Shown: positions 15,799-23,807 of the stretch, piece by piece
How positions within the stretch are numbered: the first letter of the stretch is position 1
Layout: the number at the start of each line of letters is the position of its first letter
Source: Clostridium sp. MB40-C1
Lineage (GTDB): Bacteria > Bacillota > Clostridia > Clostridiales > Clostridiaceae
Direction of reading: 5' to 3'
Assembly (NCBI RefSeq): GCF_030913655.1
Contig: NZ_CP133189.1
Location: forward strand, 2,604,001 to 2,668,000
DNA: 64,000 bases
The notes under the pieces: model-generated
Database searches by the model: none
Seen by the model: the letters and a program-made list of their open reading frames with translations, nothing else
Told to the model about the DNA's origin: nothing
Program-made: the position numbers and the translations under genes

Positions 15799-17193
15799 TT
15801 ACTCATTTATATATAGCTTTACCTTATTCTCTAATACTTTAATGGCACTCTCATAAGAAGATTTATCTTGAAAATATGGCTTTAAACATTCCATCATTAA
15901 ATCTTCTAGTGTGTTATCTGTAACTTCTGTTTTTTCTATATTTTTTGTTATTTTATTATAATACCTTTCCATACCTTCACTTGGCTTTTCAAAAACTATC
16001 TCACTACCTTTATTACTGAATGTAGCCTTTTTTCCCACAAACATTTCTATATATTGTTTTTTTATATCTTCTCTAGCTTTTTTATTTGTTGGGATATAAC
16101 TAACTGGAACATACTCTATATCGGCATCCTTCACTTCTAATTTAGAATATAGAGCAGTTTTTATAAAAGCATATGCTGCAGATTTGTTCTTTGTACTTGC
16201 ATTTATTGCCATACATTCCTTTGCTACAGCAATAATCTTGTCTCCTCCAGTATATGTCGGCAAATTGCCTACAATTTCTGTTTCCTTTGACTCCCCTTTT
16301 ATCCTAGATTCAGACTGAAACATTTCCCTCAATTCGATAAATTCATCATTTGAAAAAAGTGTACTTCCTTCTTTGATTGCTGCATATCCCTCTTCACCAG
16401 AAGAACTTTGTCTATCTTCTTTTTTTATAGATGTGTTATAAATTTTCTTATAGTTTTCTATTACTTCTCTAAATTCAGGTTTATCAAAATAAATTTTTTT
16501 ATTTTCATAATCAACAAATTTAATTCCACTACTTGCTATAAAATTAGTAATACTAACTGGCGAAGCAAAAAGTGTTTTTTTAGTATCTCCTTTTACAGAA
16601 TTTATATATGCATCTATGGATTTCATAAATTCCTTCTGTGACATATTATCTTTCAATGAAATATTATTATTTTTTAACAATTCTTTTGTTGTTATATAAC
16701 TATTAACATAGTAGCTCAATGGTATGAATGTAATCTTTCCATTAAATAATCCTGCATTCATTACATTTTTATTATAATCTTCTCCTGTAAGATCTTTATC
16801 TTTTTCAATAAAAGGTTTTAAATCTGCGAGCATTCCTGATTTTTGTAGTTTTCTTATATTAACATTTTCTGGATTAAAATATATTATATCAGGTCCATCT
16901 CCTGCTAAAGTATCTGATAATAATTTTTTAGCATAAGAATTGCCATCCACACTAATAGGTATCTCTTTAATATTTATTTTAGGATACTTTTTTTTAAATT
17001 CATTTATAGTGCCTTGAAATATTGGAGAACTTTCGCCACTTACCTGCATAGTATAAATTTTTAAAGTACCTGAATCGCTTCCGAGTTCAACAGTTCTTAA
17101 ACTTTTCTTACTAAACATTGGATATATGCCAAGTCCAATTAAAGCTATTATAATTATTGCAATAATTATAATTTTATTCTTTTTCAATTCCAT
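15799..17193 (-). CDS. extracellular solute-binding protein, family 1, membrane-anchored
   Basis: 464 residues, the size of CUT1 sugar- or oligosaccharide-binding proteins. The segment TLKIYTMQVSGESSPIFQGTINEFKKKYPKINIKEIPI is the typical first strand and helix of the SBP_bac_1 fold, and SYAKKLLSDTLAGDGPDIIYFNP the usual ligand-loop region. The N-terminus is a strong hydrophobic segment (7-27) with no lipobox Cys, so the protein seems held by an uncleaved helix instead of a lipid. It is separated from the permease genes by a terminator and probably has its own promoter in 17194-17360. Ligand unknown. Confidence 0.85.
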   Translation of the reverse strand: MELKKNKIIIIAIIIIALIGLGIYPMFSKKSLRTVELGSDSGTLKIYTMQVSGESSPIFQGTINEFKKKYPKINIKEIPISVDGNSYAKKLLSDTLAGDGPDIIYFNPENVNIRKLQKSGMLADLKPFIEKDKDLTGEDYNKNVMNAGLFNGKITFIPLSYYVNSYITTKELLKNNNISLKDNMSQKEFMKSIDAYINSVKGDTKKTLFASPVSITNFIASSGIKFVDYENKKIYFDKPEFREVIENYKKIYNTSIKKEDRQSSSGEEGYAAIKEGSTLFSNDEFIELREMFQSESRIKGESKETEIVGNLPTYTGGDKIIAVAKECMAINASTKNKSAAYAFIKTALYSKLEVKDADIEYVPVSYIPTNKKAREDIKKQYIEMFVGKKATFSNKGSEIVFEKPSEGMERYYNKITKNIEKTEVTDNTLEDLMMECLKPYFQDKSSYESAIKVLENKVKLYINE

Positions 17194-17361
17194 TATTTTT
17201 TCCTTCTTTCATATTTCTATATAAAGCATCCGAAGTAAAATAACACTATTATGCAAACTGCCTTAATTTCTTAATCTATTCATTTATAACTTTTAATATA
17301 ATTTTAAAACAAATTGCTTAAGATGCTTTTAATAAAACCTTAAGGAATATAAAGTTTTATT

Positions 17362-17406
17362 AAAAAAATTAAGACATATTGAAAATCACTTTTCAATATG
17401 TCTTAA
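17362..17406 (-). terminator. terminator after the MacB/FtsX-like permease gene
   Basis: A perfect 17-bp stem (17390-17406 with 17369-17385) and a four-base loop that contains part of the TGA stop codon; the minus strand continues with seven T residues. Confidence 0.9.
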
Positions 17407-18585
17407 CATTTTTCTTGCCTTAATATTTATAAGAAATACTATAAAAGTAACTACCTCCATAAAAAGAAGTAGATACTGTATGCTGCTAACATTACTTAAA
17501 TATCTATTATACACATTACTTACTCCACATTCGTTTGCATTTGCAATCTGAATATCTTTTATTATGGCTTTCCTATAAAACTCAATATCAAACACATTTT
17601 CATTAGGTAAATATTTATCTACAAAAACTATATTAAATTTTATTAAATTAAATATGACAATCACAGCAATTAAACAAAAAAGTATCCTTCCTAAAATAAC
17701 CTTAACTTCCACAGGTTTCTCCTTTATTATCTCCTTTAAGTATTTATCTTTCATACTTTTTTTAAAAAATGCTATCATCTTTTTAATATGTCTTATCATA
17801 ATTACACCAAGGAAAACAATAGCAACTATACCCATAATAAAATATAATATTCGTATTTGTTCATATATTACTTTCTTTGACACTGTATAATTATATACAG
17901 AATACATCCCTAATTTATCACCTACAACCTTAGTTAATTTATTATAAATGCTCTTTTCACCATTAGTACTAGTTTCCTTTGTTGATATTATATCTAAATA
18001 ATTTTTTCCATCTTTAGTAATACTTTTATAGGATGTATATGGTACATATACTCTTTCATATATATCTTGTGATGCACTGTATAATAACGAATTATTTTTT
18101 TTATATACTCCAACAATTTTATACTTTTCATTATTAATATTAATATTATTTCCAATTACATCTATATTTTTAAAAAAAGAAGTTGCTAAAACATCACTTA
18201 TTATAGCAATATTACTCCCATTTTTTACTGATAAATAGTCAATTTTTCCGCCTCTTATAATTTTATTTGGATATAAAATAAAGTGGTTTTCATCTGTAAG
18301 TACCATCTTAGTTTTAATTTCTCTATCTGGTAAAACTCCATATATATTTTGTATATTTGCAGTAACTTCTTTTAAACCCGTTAATTTAAAATCTTTATTA
18401 TTTTTTTTTGCCTTTTGAAGCTCCTCAAATGTGATACCATTATCACTTACTTTATTTTTATATTCTATTATATTAGAAACATTTTCACTTACCTTTAAGT
18501 TTAGATAATTACTTATTATAATCATAATAAGTAAAATAGTACTACTTACTATAAGTCTGATTGTTGTAAGCTTTTTTACATTCAC
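17386..18585 (-). CDS. MacB/FtsX-like ABC transporter permease
   Basis: 399 residues with four membrane spans in the MacB arrangement: one at the N-terminus (about 8-28), a large outer domain (about 30-240) and three in the C-terminal part (about 246-266, 300-320, 372-392). The outer domain contains the IAIISDVLATSFFK...IVGVYKKNN pattern seen in MacB_PCD domains (KKYKVVGVY-like). The start is GTG with AGAGGTG ahead of it. It follows the HlyD-like gene by 10 bases, the usual pairing of MacB-type exporters. The cognate LolD/MacB-type ATPase is absent from the locus. It could move peptides or lipids, or transmit force; the substrate is unknown. Confidence 0.75.
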   Translation of the reverse strand: MNVKKLTTIRLIVSSTILLIMIIISNYLNLKVSENVSNIIEYKNKVSDNGITFEELQKAKKNNKDFKLTGLKEVTANIQNIYGVLPDREIKTKMVLTDENHFILYPNKIIRGGKIDYLSVKNGSNIAIISDVLATSFFKNIDVIGNNININNEKYKIVGVYKKNNSLLYSASQDIYERVYVPYTSYKSITKDGKNYLDIISTKETSTNGEKSIYNKLTKVVGDKLGMYSVYNYTVSKKVIYEQIRILYFIMGIVAIVFLGVIMIRHIKKMIAFFKKSMKDKYLKEIIKEKPVEVKVILGRILFCLIAVIVIFNLIKFNIVFVDKYLPNENVFDIEFYRKAIIKDIQIANANECGVSNVYNRYLSNVSSIQYLLLFMEVVTFIVFLINIKARKMLRHIEK

Positions 18586-18595
18586 AATATCACCT

Positions 18596-19789
18596 CTACT
18601 TACCCGTTAACTGAAGCTTAACCTCTGTATTTTCAGTAAGAGGCTTTGATGTATTACTTACAATTCCGTAACTATCTTTTATAGCATCATTACCTGCATA
18701 TGGCTTAATTGAGCAGTTTTGATCATCATAAGCAACTAACTGAACAAAAACTTTTTCTACATAGAATTCAGACCCTAACGCTCCACCTCTTTGCTTTACT
18801 AAAAATATATAGGATTTCCCCTGATCTTCATTTAAACAGCTTTTAGGAATAACATTATTATATCTTTTAGTACTTTCTGCTGTAGTTATTGTAACCTTGT
18901 CTCCTTGGTTTATATATACCTTATCCTTGATATCTGCTGAAAATTCATATTCTTCTTTTTGGTCAATGTATTTTTTTTGGTTTATACTAGAACTTAATTT
19001 TTTTTCTTTTATATTTCCACTAGAGTCTTTCTTTCCACTAGGTACAAAAACATTTATTTTGTCTCCTATAGAATATTTTTCCCCTTCTTTAGATGCAACT
19101 GTCCATCTAACTGAAAAATTAGTTTTACTGCTTGCAATTTCAAATAATGAAGTTCCCCCTGCACTTACAGCAGCTGATACATCATCGTTTTCTAGTAATC
19201 TCCCTATACTTACTACTTTTCCATCTATATCTGATAAAATATTTCCATCTTTAGTTAGCCCTTTACGAATTTCTTTGTACTGCATATTTTCGGTTTCTAA
19301 CTCAAATTGAACTTCTTTAATCCTATTATCATTGCTTTTGGGGTTATCTTTTTTACCTAAGCTAGTTTTTGATTCATCTCCTTCTTTACTTTTACTTGGT
19401 TTAGGTGAATTTTTCAAATTTTTAAGTTCATTTTCTAATTTCATTATTTTTACTTTTTGTATTTTTTCCTTTAAAGTAATTTCATCGTTATCTACTGATG
19501 CTAATACATCCCCTTTTTTTACATCTTGATTTATTTTTACTTTTATCTCTTTAATACTCCAATTAGGTTTTAAGGCAATCTTATGAGTATTTTCATATTG
19601 TGCTATCCCTTTAAATTCAACACCTTCACCTATTGTTCCTGGCTTAATATAAACTGCATTAACTTCTGGAAGAAGCATATTTTTTATAGTTTTTGAAAAA
19701 TATGTGCAAAGCACTATAATACTAATAAACACTACAATAAGTATTGTTATAATTTTATTTTTTTTATCCTTTTTAATGTGGTTTTCCAT
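18596..19789 (-). CDS. HlyD-like membrane fusion (periplasmic adaptor) protein
   Basis: 397 residues from the ATG at 19789, chosen for the GGAGAG site; an ATG 24 bases earlier lacks one. One N-terminal span (about 12-33) anchors a lipoyl/barrel-sandwich half (WSIKEIKVKINQDVKKGDVLASVDND), a coiled-coil arm, and the returning half (GNILSDIDGKVVSIGRLLENDDVSAA) with a beta-barrel domain. The arm is broken by a Lys/Ser/Pro-rich linker of about 30 residues (NSPKPSKSKEGDESK...), unusual for the family. In Gram-positive bacteria such adaptors pair with MacB-like permeases (YknX with YknZ, for example). It is followed 10 bases later by the permease gene. Confidence 0.85.
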   Translation of the reverse strand: MENHIKKDKKNKIITILIVVFISIIVLCTYFSKTIKNMLLPEVNAVYIKPGTIGEGVEFKGIAQYENTHKIALKPNWSIKEIKVKINQDVKKGDVLASVDNDEITLKEKIQKVKIMKLENELKNLKNSPKPSKSKEGDESKTSLGKKDNPKSNDNRIKEVQFELETENMQYKEIRKGLTKDGNILSDIDGKVVSIGRLLENDDVSAAVSAGGTSLFEIASSKTNFSVRWTVASKEGEKYSIGDKINVFVPSGKKDSSGNIKEKKLSSSINQKKYIDQKEEYEFSADIKDKVYINQGDKVTITTAESTKRYNNVIPKSCLNEDQGKSYIFLVKQRGGALGSEFYVEKVFVQLVAYDDQNCSIKPYAGNDAIKDSYGIVSNTSKPLTENTEVKLQLTGK

Positions 19790-19889
19790 ATATATCTCTC
19801 CACTTCTACACATAAAATTTTCACTTAAGGATTTTAAAATTACTAATTTTCAGTAATTTGCTTAACACGCTAAATATTCTAGTATAATT

Positions 19890-20717
19890 CTACTTTGCAT
19901 CCAAGTGCTGTATACCTTCAAGCAGTCTTTTCTCTCCTTTAAGAAATACAAATATAGAAGGAATCATAAACATTACTCCACAAGCAAAAGCTAAGCCTAT
20001 ATCTTGAGAATTAATTTGTGATAAAAAAGTCGAAAGAGGCTGCTTTTTATCTCCAAGCAAAATCAAAGGCTGTTCTATCATATTCCAATTATCAACGAAA
20101 CATAATATAGCAAGTGAAACTACAGCACCCTTACACTGAGGAATGATAATTCTAAACAGAATTTGTAAATTGTTTGCTCCATCTATTTTTGCTGCTTCAC
20201 ATTGTTCATCTGGTATAGATTTTAAAAATTGTGTCATCAGGAAAACTCCAAAAGTTGAAAATATTCCTGGTAATATTACTGATGAAAATGACCCTACTAA
20301 ATTTAATTTTTTCATTATTATATAGATTGGTACAAGAGTTACTTGATATGGCATTATCATTAATAAAATGAACATAAAAAATATATACTGTTTAAAAGGA
20401 AATTTCATTTTTGCAAAAGCATATGCTCCTAAAATAGATACCACTATTTGTCCAATAACTATTGGTACAACTAATATTACAGAATTCCAAAACTTGATTA
20501 AAAAATCAGGCTTTTTAAGTAAAATGTCATAATACTGAATTAATGTAAAGCACTCTGGTATAATATGAAATTTATAATTTTCAATAGCATCGCTTACTTC
20601 ACTTATACCCATAAAAGAACTTGATACCATATATACTACAGGCATTATGGCAGTTACTGCAAAAATAGTTAAAACTGCATATTTAATTACTACTGATACT
20701 TTATTTTTTTCTTCCAC
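19890..20717 (-). CDS. CUT1 ABC transporter permease (MalG-like)
   Basis: 275 residues if translation begins at the GTG at 20717, which has AGGAGG nine bases ahead; an ATG at 20741 in the same frame has only a weak site. Six membrane spans are visible. The cytoplasmic EAA loop, EQCEAAKIDGANNLQILFRIIIPQCKG (about 190-214), is the ATPase contact site of MalG-type permeases. It should pair with the MalF-like protein encoded just upstream (the GTG start lies 13 bases beyond that stop) and with the MsmK-like ATPase. The importer substrate is not readable; sugars or sugar-like oligomers are typical. Confidence 0.9.
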   Translation of the reverse strand: MEEKNKVSVVIKYAVLTIFAVTAIMPVVYMVSSSFMGISEVSDAIENYKFHIIPECFTLIQYYDILLKKPDFLIKFWNSVILVVPIVIGQIVVSILGAYAFAKMKFPFKQYIFFMFILLMIMPYQVTLVPIYIIMKKLNLVGSFSSVILPGIFSTFGVFLMTQFLKSIPDEQCEAAKIDGANNLQILFRIIIPQCKGAVVSLAILCFVDNWNMIEQPLILLGDKKQPLSTFLSQINSQDIGLAFACGVMFMIPSIFVFLKGEKRLLEGIQHLDAK

Positions 20718-20730
20718 AACTAAAATCCTC

Positions 20731-21585
20731 CTATGCCTCATATTTCTTTTGAAGCTTAAATAAAGAGTAAACTAGAACTGCCACAAGAATGAATACTATA
20801 ACTGATGCTGTAGACAATCTTTGATAGTTTAAATTAGTAAAATTATTGTTCATAAAATGCTGAAGCATATATATACTTGGGTCTGGATATTGTCCTGAAA
20901 GTAAATAGGCTTCTCTGTATACTCTTAATGAATTTATTATTGAAATTATAAAAACAAAGAATATTGTAGGCAAAATTAAGGGTAAAGTTATTTTAAAAAA
21001 CATACTTATTTTTCCACATCCATCTATAGAAGCTGCTTCATAGCATTCCTTTGGTACATTGTTTAATCCTGCAAGAAATATTATCATGTTGTATCCACAG
21101 TTTTTCCATACATATAACAAAAGAAGTATATAAAAAGACCATTTTGTTTTAAGCCAATCCGGACCCATTATACCAAACTTTAAAAGCACACCATTAACTA
21201 CACCAGTTTGTCTAAAAAATATCTGCCATACTAATACTACTGATGCTAATGGTATTATTATAGGAAATGTAAGCACCGTCCTAAAAAAAGACCCTTTTTT
21301 TATCTTACTATTTAAAATAAGGGTAATGCCTAAAGATATTACCATAACTAATGGTACACTTACTGCATTAAAAATTAATGTGTTTTTAAACGCTAATATA
21401 AATGCATCGTTTTGAAATAAATCTACAAAATTCTGAAATCCTACATATTCTATATCTCCTATCCCCTGTGTGAAACAATAAACTAAGCTTATTATAAAAG
21501 GAATACAGAAAAATAGAAGAAATCCTATTATAGAAGGCAGTGCAAAAATATATGCTGTTATACTTTCTCTTTTCTTTAAATTCAT
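20731..21585 (-). CDS. CUT1 ABC transporter permease (MalF-like)
   Basis: 284 residues from the ATG at 21585, which has a strong AGGAGG site; in-frame ATGs further upstream do not. Six spans are visible. The EAA loop reads KECYEAASIDGCGKISMFFKITLPLILP, and the LPSIIGFLLFFCIPFIISL opening is usual for MalF-like permeases. It is the first gene of the permease-adaptor group 21.6-17.4 kb, transcribed leftward as malF-like, malG-like, hlyD-like, macB-like. Confidence 0.9.
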   Translation of the reverse strand: MNLKKRESITAYIFALPSIIGFLLFFCIPFIISLVYCFTQGIGDIEYVGFQNFVDLFQNDAFILAFKNTLIFNAVSVPLVMVISLGITLILNSKIKKGSFFRTVLTFPIIIPLASVVLVWQIFFRQTGVVNGVLLKFGIMGPDWLKTKWSFYILLLLYVWKNCGYNMIIFLAGLNNVPKECYEAASIDGCGKISMFFKITLPLILPTIFFVFIISIINSLRVYREAYLLSGQYPDPSIYMLQHFMNNNFTNLNYQRLSTASVIVFILVAVLVYSLFKLQKKYEA

Positions 21586-21966
21586 AAATTTCCTCCTTTT
21601 TTTCCTGTTGTGGATTTTAAAAAATAGCGAGTCAAAGATGCGAAGAATATTTTTCATCAAACAATAACATAAATTCTATTAATAATTATTCTATCAATAG
21701 TTTCTGTGGGCGAAGTATGATTATAAATATTCTAGTACCTATTATAAGACACCATAGGAATTATTTGTTTAAGACTTCCTAATTAAATATTAAGAATTAT
21801 AAAGTTCTTCTTAGCTTCAAGTGAAATAAATCTTTTAGCCCGTTAGGGCTCCTACGGAGGAAAAATGCTTACTAATAACGATAGAAAACGAAATCAAAAA
21901 AATCAAGGCAGAGGAATTAAATTCCTCTGCCTTGATTCATTATGTCAGACTTTTTTCTATAACTAA
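21586..21966. other. non-coding leader between the DUF4230 gene and the transport operon
   Basis: Holds the terminator at 21890-21937, a small GCCCGTTAGGGC hairpin near 21838-21849 in a locally GC-richer patch, and presumably the promoter of the transport operon. No gene was seen. The patch could be part of a structured leader RNA, but I could not match it to a known class. Confidence 0.45.
21890..21937 (-). terminator. terminator after the DUF4230 gene
   Basis: A perfect stem (21920-21937 with 21901-21918) followed on the minus strand by a T-run, 30 bases after the gene's stop. Confidence 0.9.
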
Positions 21967-22554
21967 TTAAACAAATTCAATACTTATCTTTTCAAATCCC
22001 ATATTTTTAAGAAGTCCTTTTAATAAAATTTTAGTGTTTTCATTAGCTTTGTCTAGAAATCCTTCTTTTACTAACTTATCTACTACTTGTCCTTTATTGT
22101 TATTAATCTCATCAAATATTTCTTTTGTTTGTACATTACTAAAAATAGAGGTAGTTTCATCTAAAACTGTTACACTATTTGTATCTATAACATTATCTAG
22201 TATTTTAGATTTTTTTAGCTTTACAGTAATTTTTTTTTCTGACTCATCTAAGTCTATTTGAGCACTTTGTAAATCTACTCCTGCTTTTATATATCCACTA
22301 TACTTTATTAGTATTGAATTTGTTGTAAATGGTATTGTAAACTCTTTAATCTTTTTACTATCTTTTATAAATAATACATCTGTATATGAATTTTTATATG
22401 TTGCAAGTTCAGAAATATTTTTAAATTCATTAGTAACATTAGATCTATCTACTACTTTATCTTGCTTAGTTGAAAAACCCGCTAAAATCCAAGTCAAACT
22501 AATGATTATTACTGCTAAAAAAATAAATTTGATATATTTATACCATTTTTTCAT
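21967..22554 (-). CDS. DUF4230 domain-containing membrane-anchored protein
   Basis: 195 residues with one N-terminal span (about 9-27). The central stretch ILIKYSGYIKAGVDLQSAQIDLDESEKKITVKLKKSKI (about 83-120) matches what I recall of DUF4230, a family of unknown function in Firmicutes and Bacteroidetes with an outer beta-rich domain. The gene has its own terminator, lies upstream of the transport operon in the same direction, and diverges from marR. An association with the transporter is only positional. Confidence 0.75.
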   Translation of the reverse strand: MKKWYKYIKFIFLAVIIISLTWILAGFSTKQDKVVDRSNVTNEFKNISELATYKNSYTDVLFIKDSKKIKEFTIPFTTNSILIKYSGYIKAGVDLQSAQIDLDESEKKITVKLKKSKILDNVIDTNSVTVLDETTSIFSNVQTKEIFDEINNNKGQVVDKLVKEGFLDKANENTKILLKGLLKNMGFEKISIEFV

Positions 22555-22807
22555 TATTTATCCTCCCCCTTATTATGTATACTTTTGATAAGTATTAGCT
22601 ATGTTGTAAATAAAAAATTATATGAGATCAAAGTTTTCTTAAACATAAGCTAAAATAAAAATATTTTCTACAAATATTCCTATAAAATTACATATTATAA
22701 TTATATATTATCATACCTTTATCTAAAAATGTAATCATAGACAATAATAAAAAATGTGTTATCATAAAATTAATACTTTATTTTTACTATTTATTTGGAG
22801 GTTATAT

Positions 22808-23239
22808 ATGTTTGAAATAGATGATTGTGTTAGCTTTGTAACAAGCAAAGCCTCAAAAGAAATTGCTGATGCTTTTAATGAAAAATTAAGTTCTTATAAT
22901 ATAACTAGAGTACAATGGATTGCACTTTATTTTTTAGGAAAATATGAATGTATTAATCAAAGTGAACTTGCAGAAAAAATGAACATAAAAACTTCTACAA
23001 TGGTTAGACTAATTGATAGGATGGAAACTGAGGGTTATGTATTGAGAACTAAAGATACTAACGACAGAAGAATAACTAACTTATATTTAACAGAATTAGG
23101 TCTAAAAAGAAGAGGAGAAATAATGGAAATAGGGCAACGTTTTAGTGATTTTATAATTAAAGATATCTCTGATGAAGATCTATTAGTTTTTAAAAATGTA
23201 ATGAATAAAATAGTCGAAAACTCAAAATCAAACTTTTAA
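22808..23239 (+). CDS. MarR-family transcriptional regulator
   Basis: 143 residues from the ATG at 22808, chosen for the GGAGG site; an earlier in-frame ATG has none. A winged helix is visible as NQSELAEKMNIKTSTMVRLIDRMETEGYVLRTKDTNDRRITNLYLTELG (about 53-101), with the DxRR wing motif of MarR proteins. MarR regulators are dimers that usually repress a neighbouring gene and respond to phenolics or oxidants. The perfect palindrome at 23268-23295, over the promoter of the next gene, is a natural candidate site. Confidence 0.92.
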   Translation: MFEIDDCVSFVTSKASKEIADAFNEKLSSYNITRVQWIALYFLGKYECINQSELAEKMNIKTSTMVRLIDRMETEGYVLRTKDTNDRRITNLYLTELGLKRRGEIMEIGQRFSDFIIKDISDEDLLVFKNVMNKIVENSKSNF

Positions 23240-23253
23240 TTTTCAGAAAATTA

Positions 23254-23282
23254 TTGAAAGGTCACTTCTTTTATGTTATTAT
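23254..23282 (+). promoter_or_regulatory. promoter candidate for the AhpD-like gene
   Basis: TTGAAA (23254-23259) and TATTAT (23277-23282) with 17 bases between. The -10 box lies inside the palindrome at 23268-23295. Confidence 0.5.
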
Positions 23283-23295
23283 TATAACATAAAAG
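23268..23295. promoter_or_regulatory. perfect 12-bp palindrome, candidate MarR operator
   Basis: Arms 23268-23279 and 23284-23295 are exact reverse complements around four bases. A second, looser inverted repeat follows (23296-23307 with 23311-23322). There is no T-tract, so it does not look like a terminator for marR. Confidence 0.5.
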
Positions 23296-23343
23296 TTGCT
23301 ATGCTAATTATTAGCTTAGCAATTAATTTAAGGAGGTTTTATT

Positions 23344-23700
23344 ATGGCAAAAAAAGATCCAAGAGAAATGTTAAATGCTTTTACTGGCGGTTTAGAAGAA
23401 TTAAGTGGTACTAATGAGACTCATGTTGGTGCTTTCATGAATTTATTAGGCTCAGCCTATGAACCAGGTAAACTTGATAGTAAAGTTAAAGAATTAATTA
23501 GCGTTGCAATTGCTGTATATAACCGTTGTGAATATTGCATAGTGTTCCATACATATAAAGCTTTAGAAGCAGGTGCTTCTCGTGAAGAAATGCTTGAAGC
23601 TGCAATGGTAGCTGTAGCATTTGGCGGAGGTCCTACTATGGCTTACAGTGTTACTTTATTAAAAGATTCTATTGATGAATTTGAAAAGGACTTTAAATAA
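23344..23700 (+). CDS. carboxymuconolactone decarboxylase / AhpD-like protein
   Basis: 118 residues, all-helical AhpD fold. The active-site motif CEYCIVFHTYKALEAGASREEMLEA (about 60-84) has the CxxC pair and the following His typical of AhpD-type peroxidase partners. In mycobacteria AhpD passes electrons from dihydrolipoyl dehydrogenase and a lipoylated carrier to AhpC. The next gene encodes a lipoyl-bearing dihydrolipoyl dehydrogenase, so a small lipoyl-linked peroxide or redox pathway is a reasonable inference. A terminator separates the two. An AAGGAGG site precedes the start. Confidence 0.85.
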   Translation: MAKKDPREMLNAFTGGLEELSGTNETHVGAFMNLLGSAYEPGKLDSKVKELISVAIAVYNRCEYCIVFHTYKALEAGASREEMLEAAMVAVAFGGGPTMAYSVTLLKDSIDEFEKDFK

Positions 23701-23756
23701 CAATTATCTTAGGCTACTAATGTACAATTTTAAATAAATTATAAATACTATTTTGT

Positions 23757-23788
23757 AAAAGGCAGACAATATACTGCCTTTTATTTCT
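23757..23788 (+). terminator. terminator after the AhpD-like gene
   Basis: A 9-bp stem (23757-23765 with 23774-23782) with an eight-base loop and a T-rich tail. Confidence 0.8.
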
Positions 23789-23807
23789 TTAAACAGGAGG
23801 TAATGAT

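Noticed and set aside
21586-21900. Known riboswitch ahead of the transport operon
   Set aside because: A GC-richer patch with a small hairpin is present, but I could not match it to any known riboswitch class.
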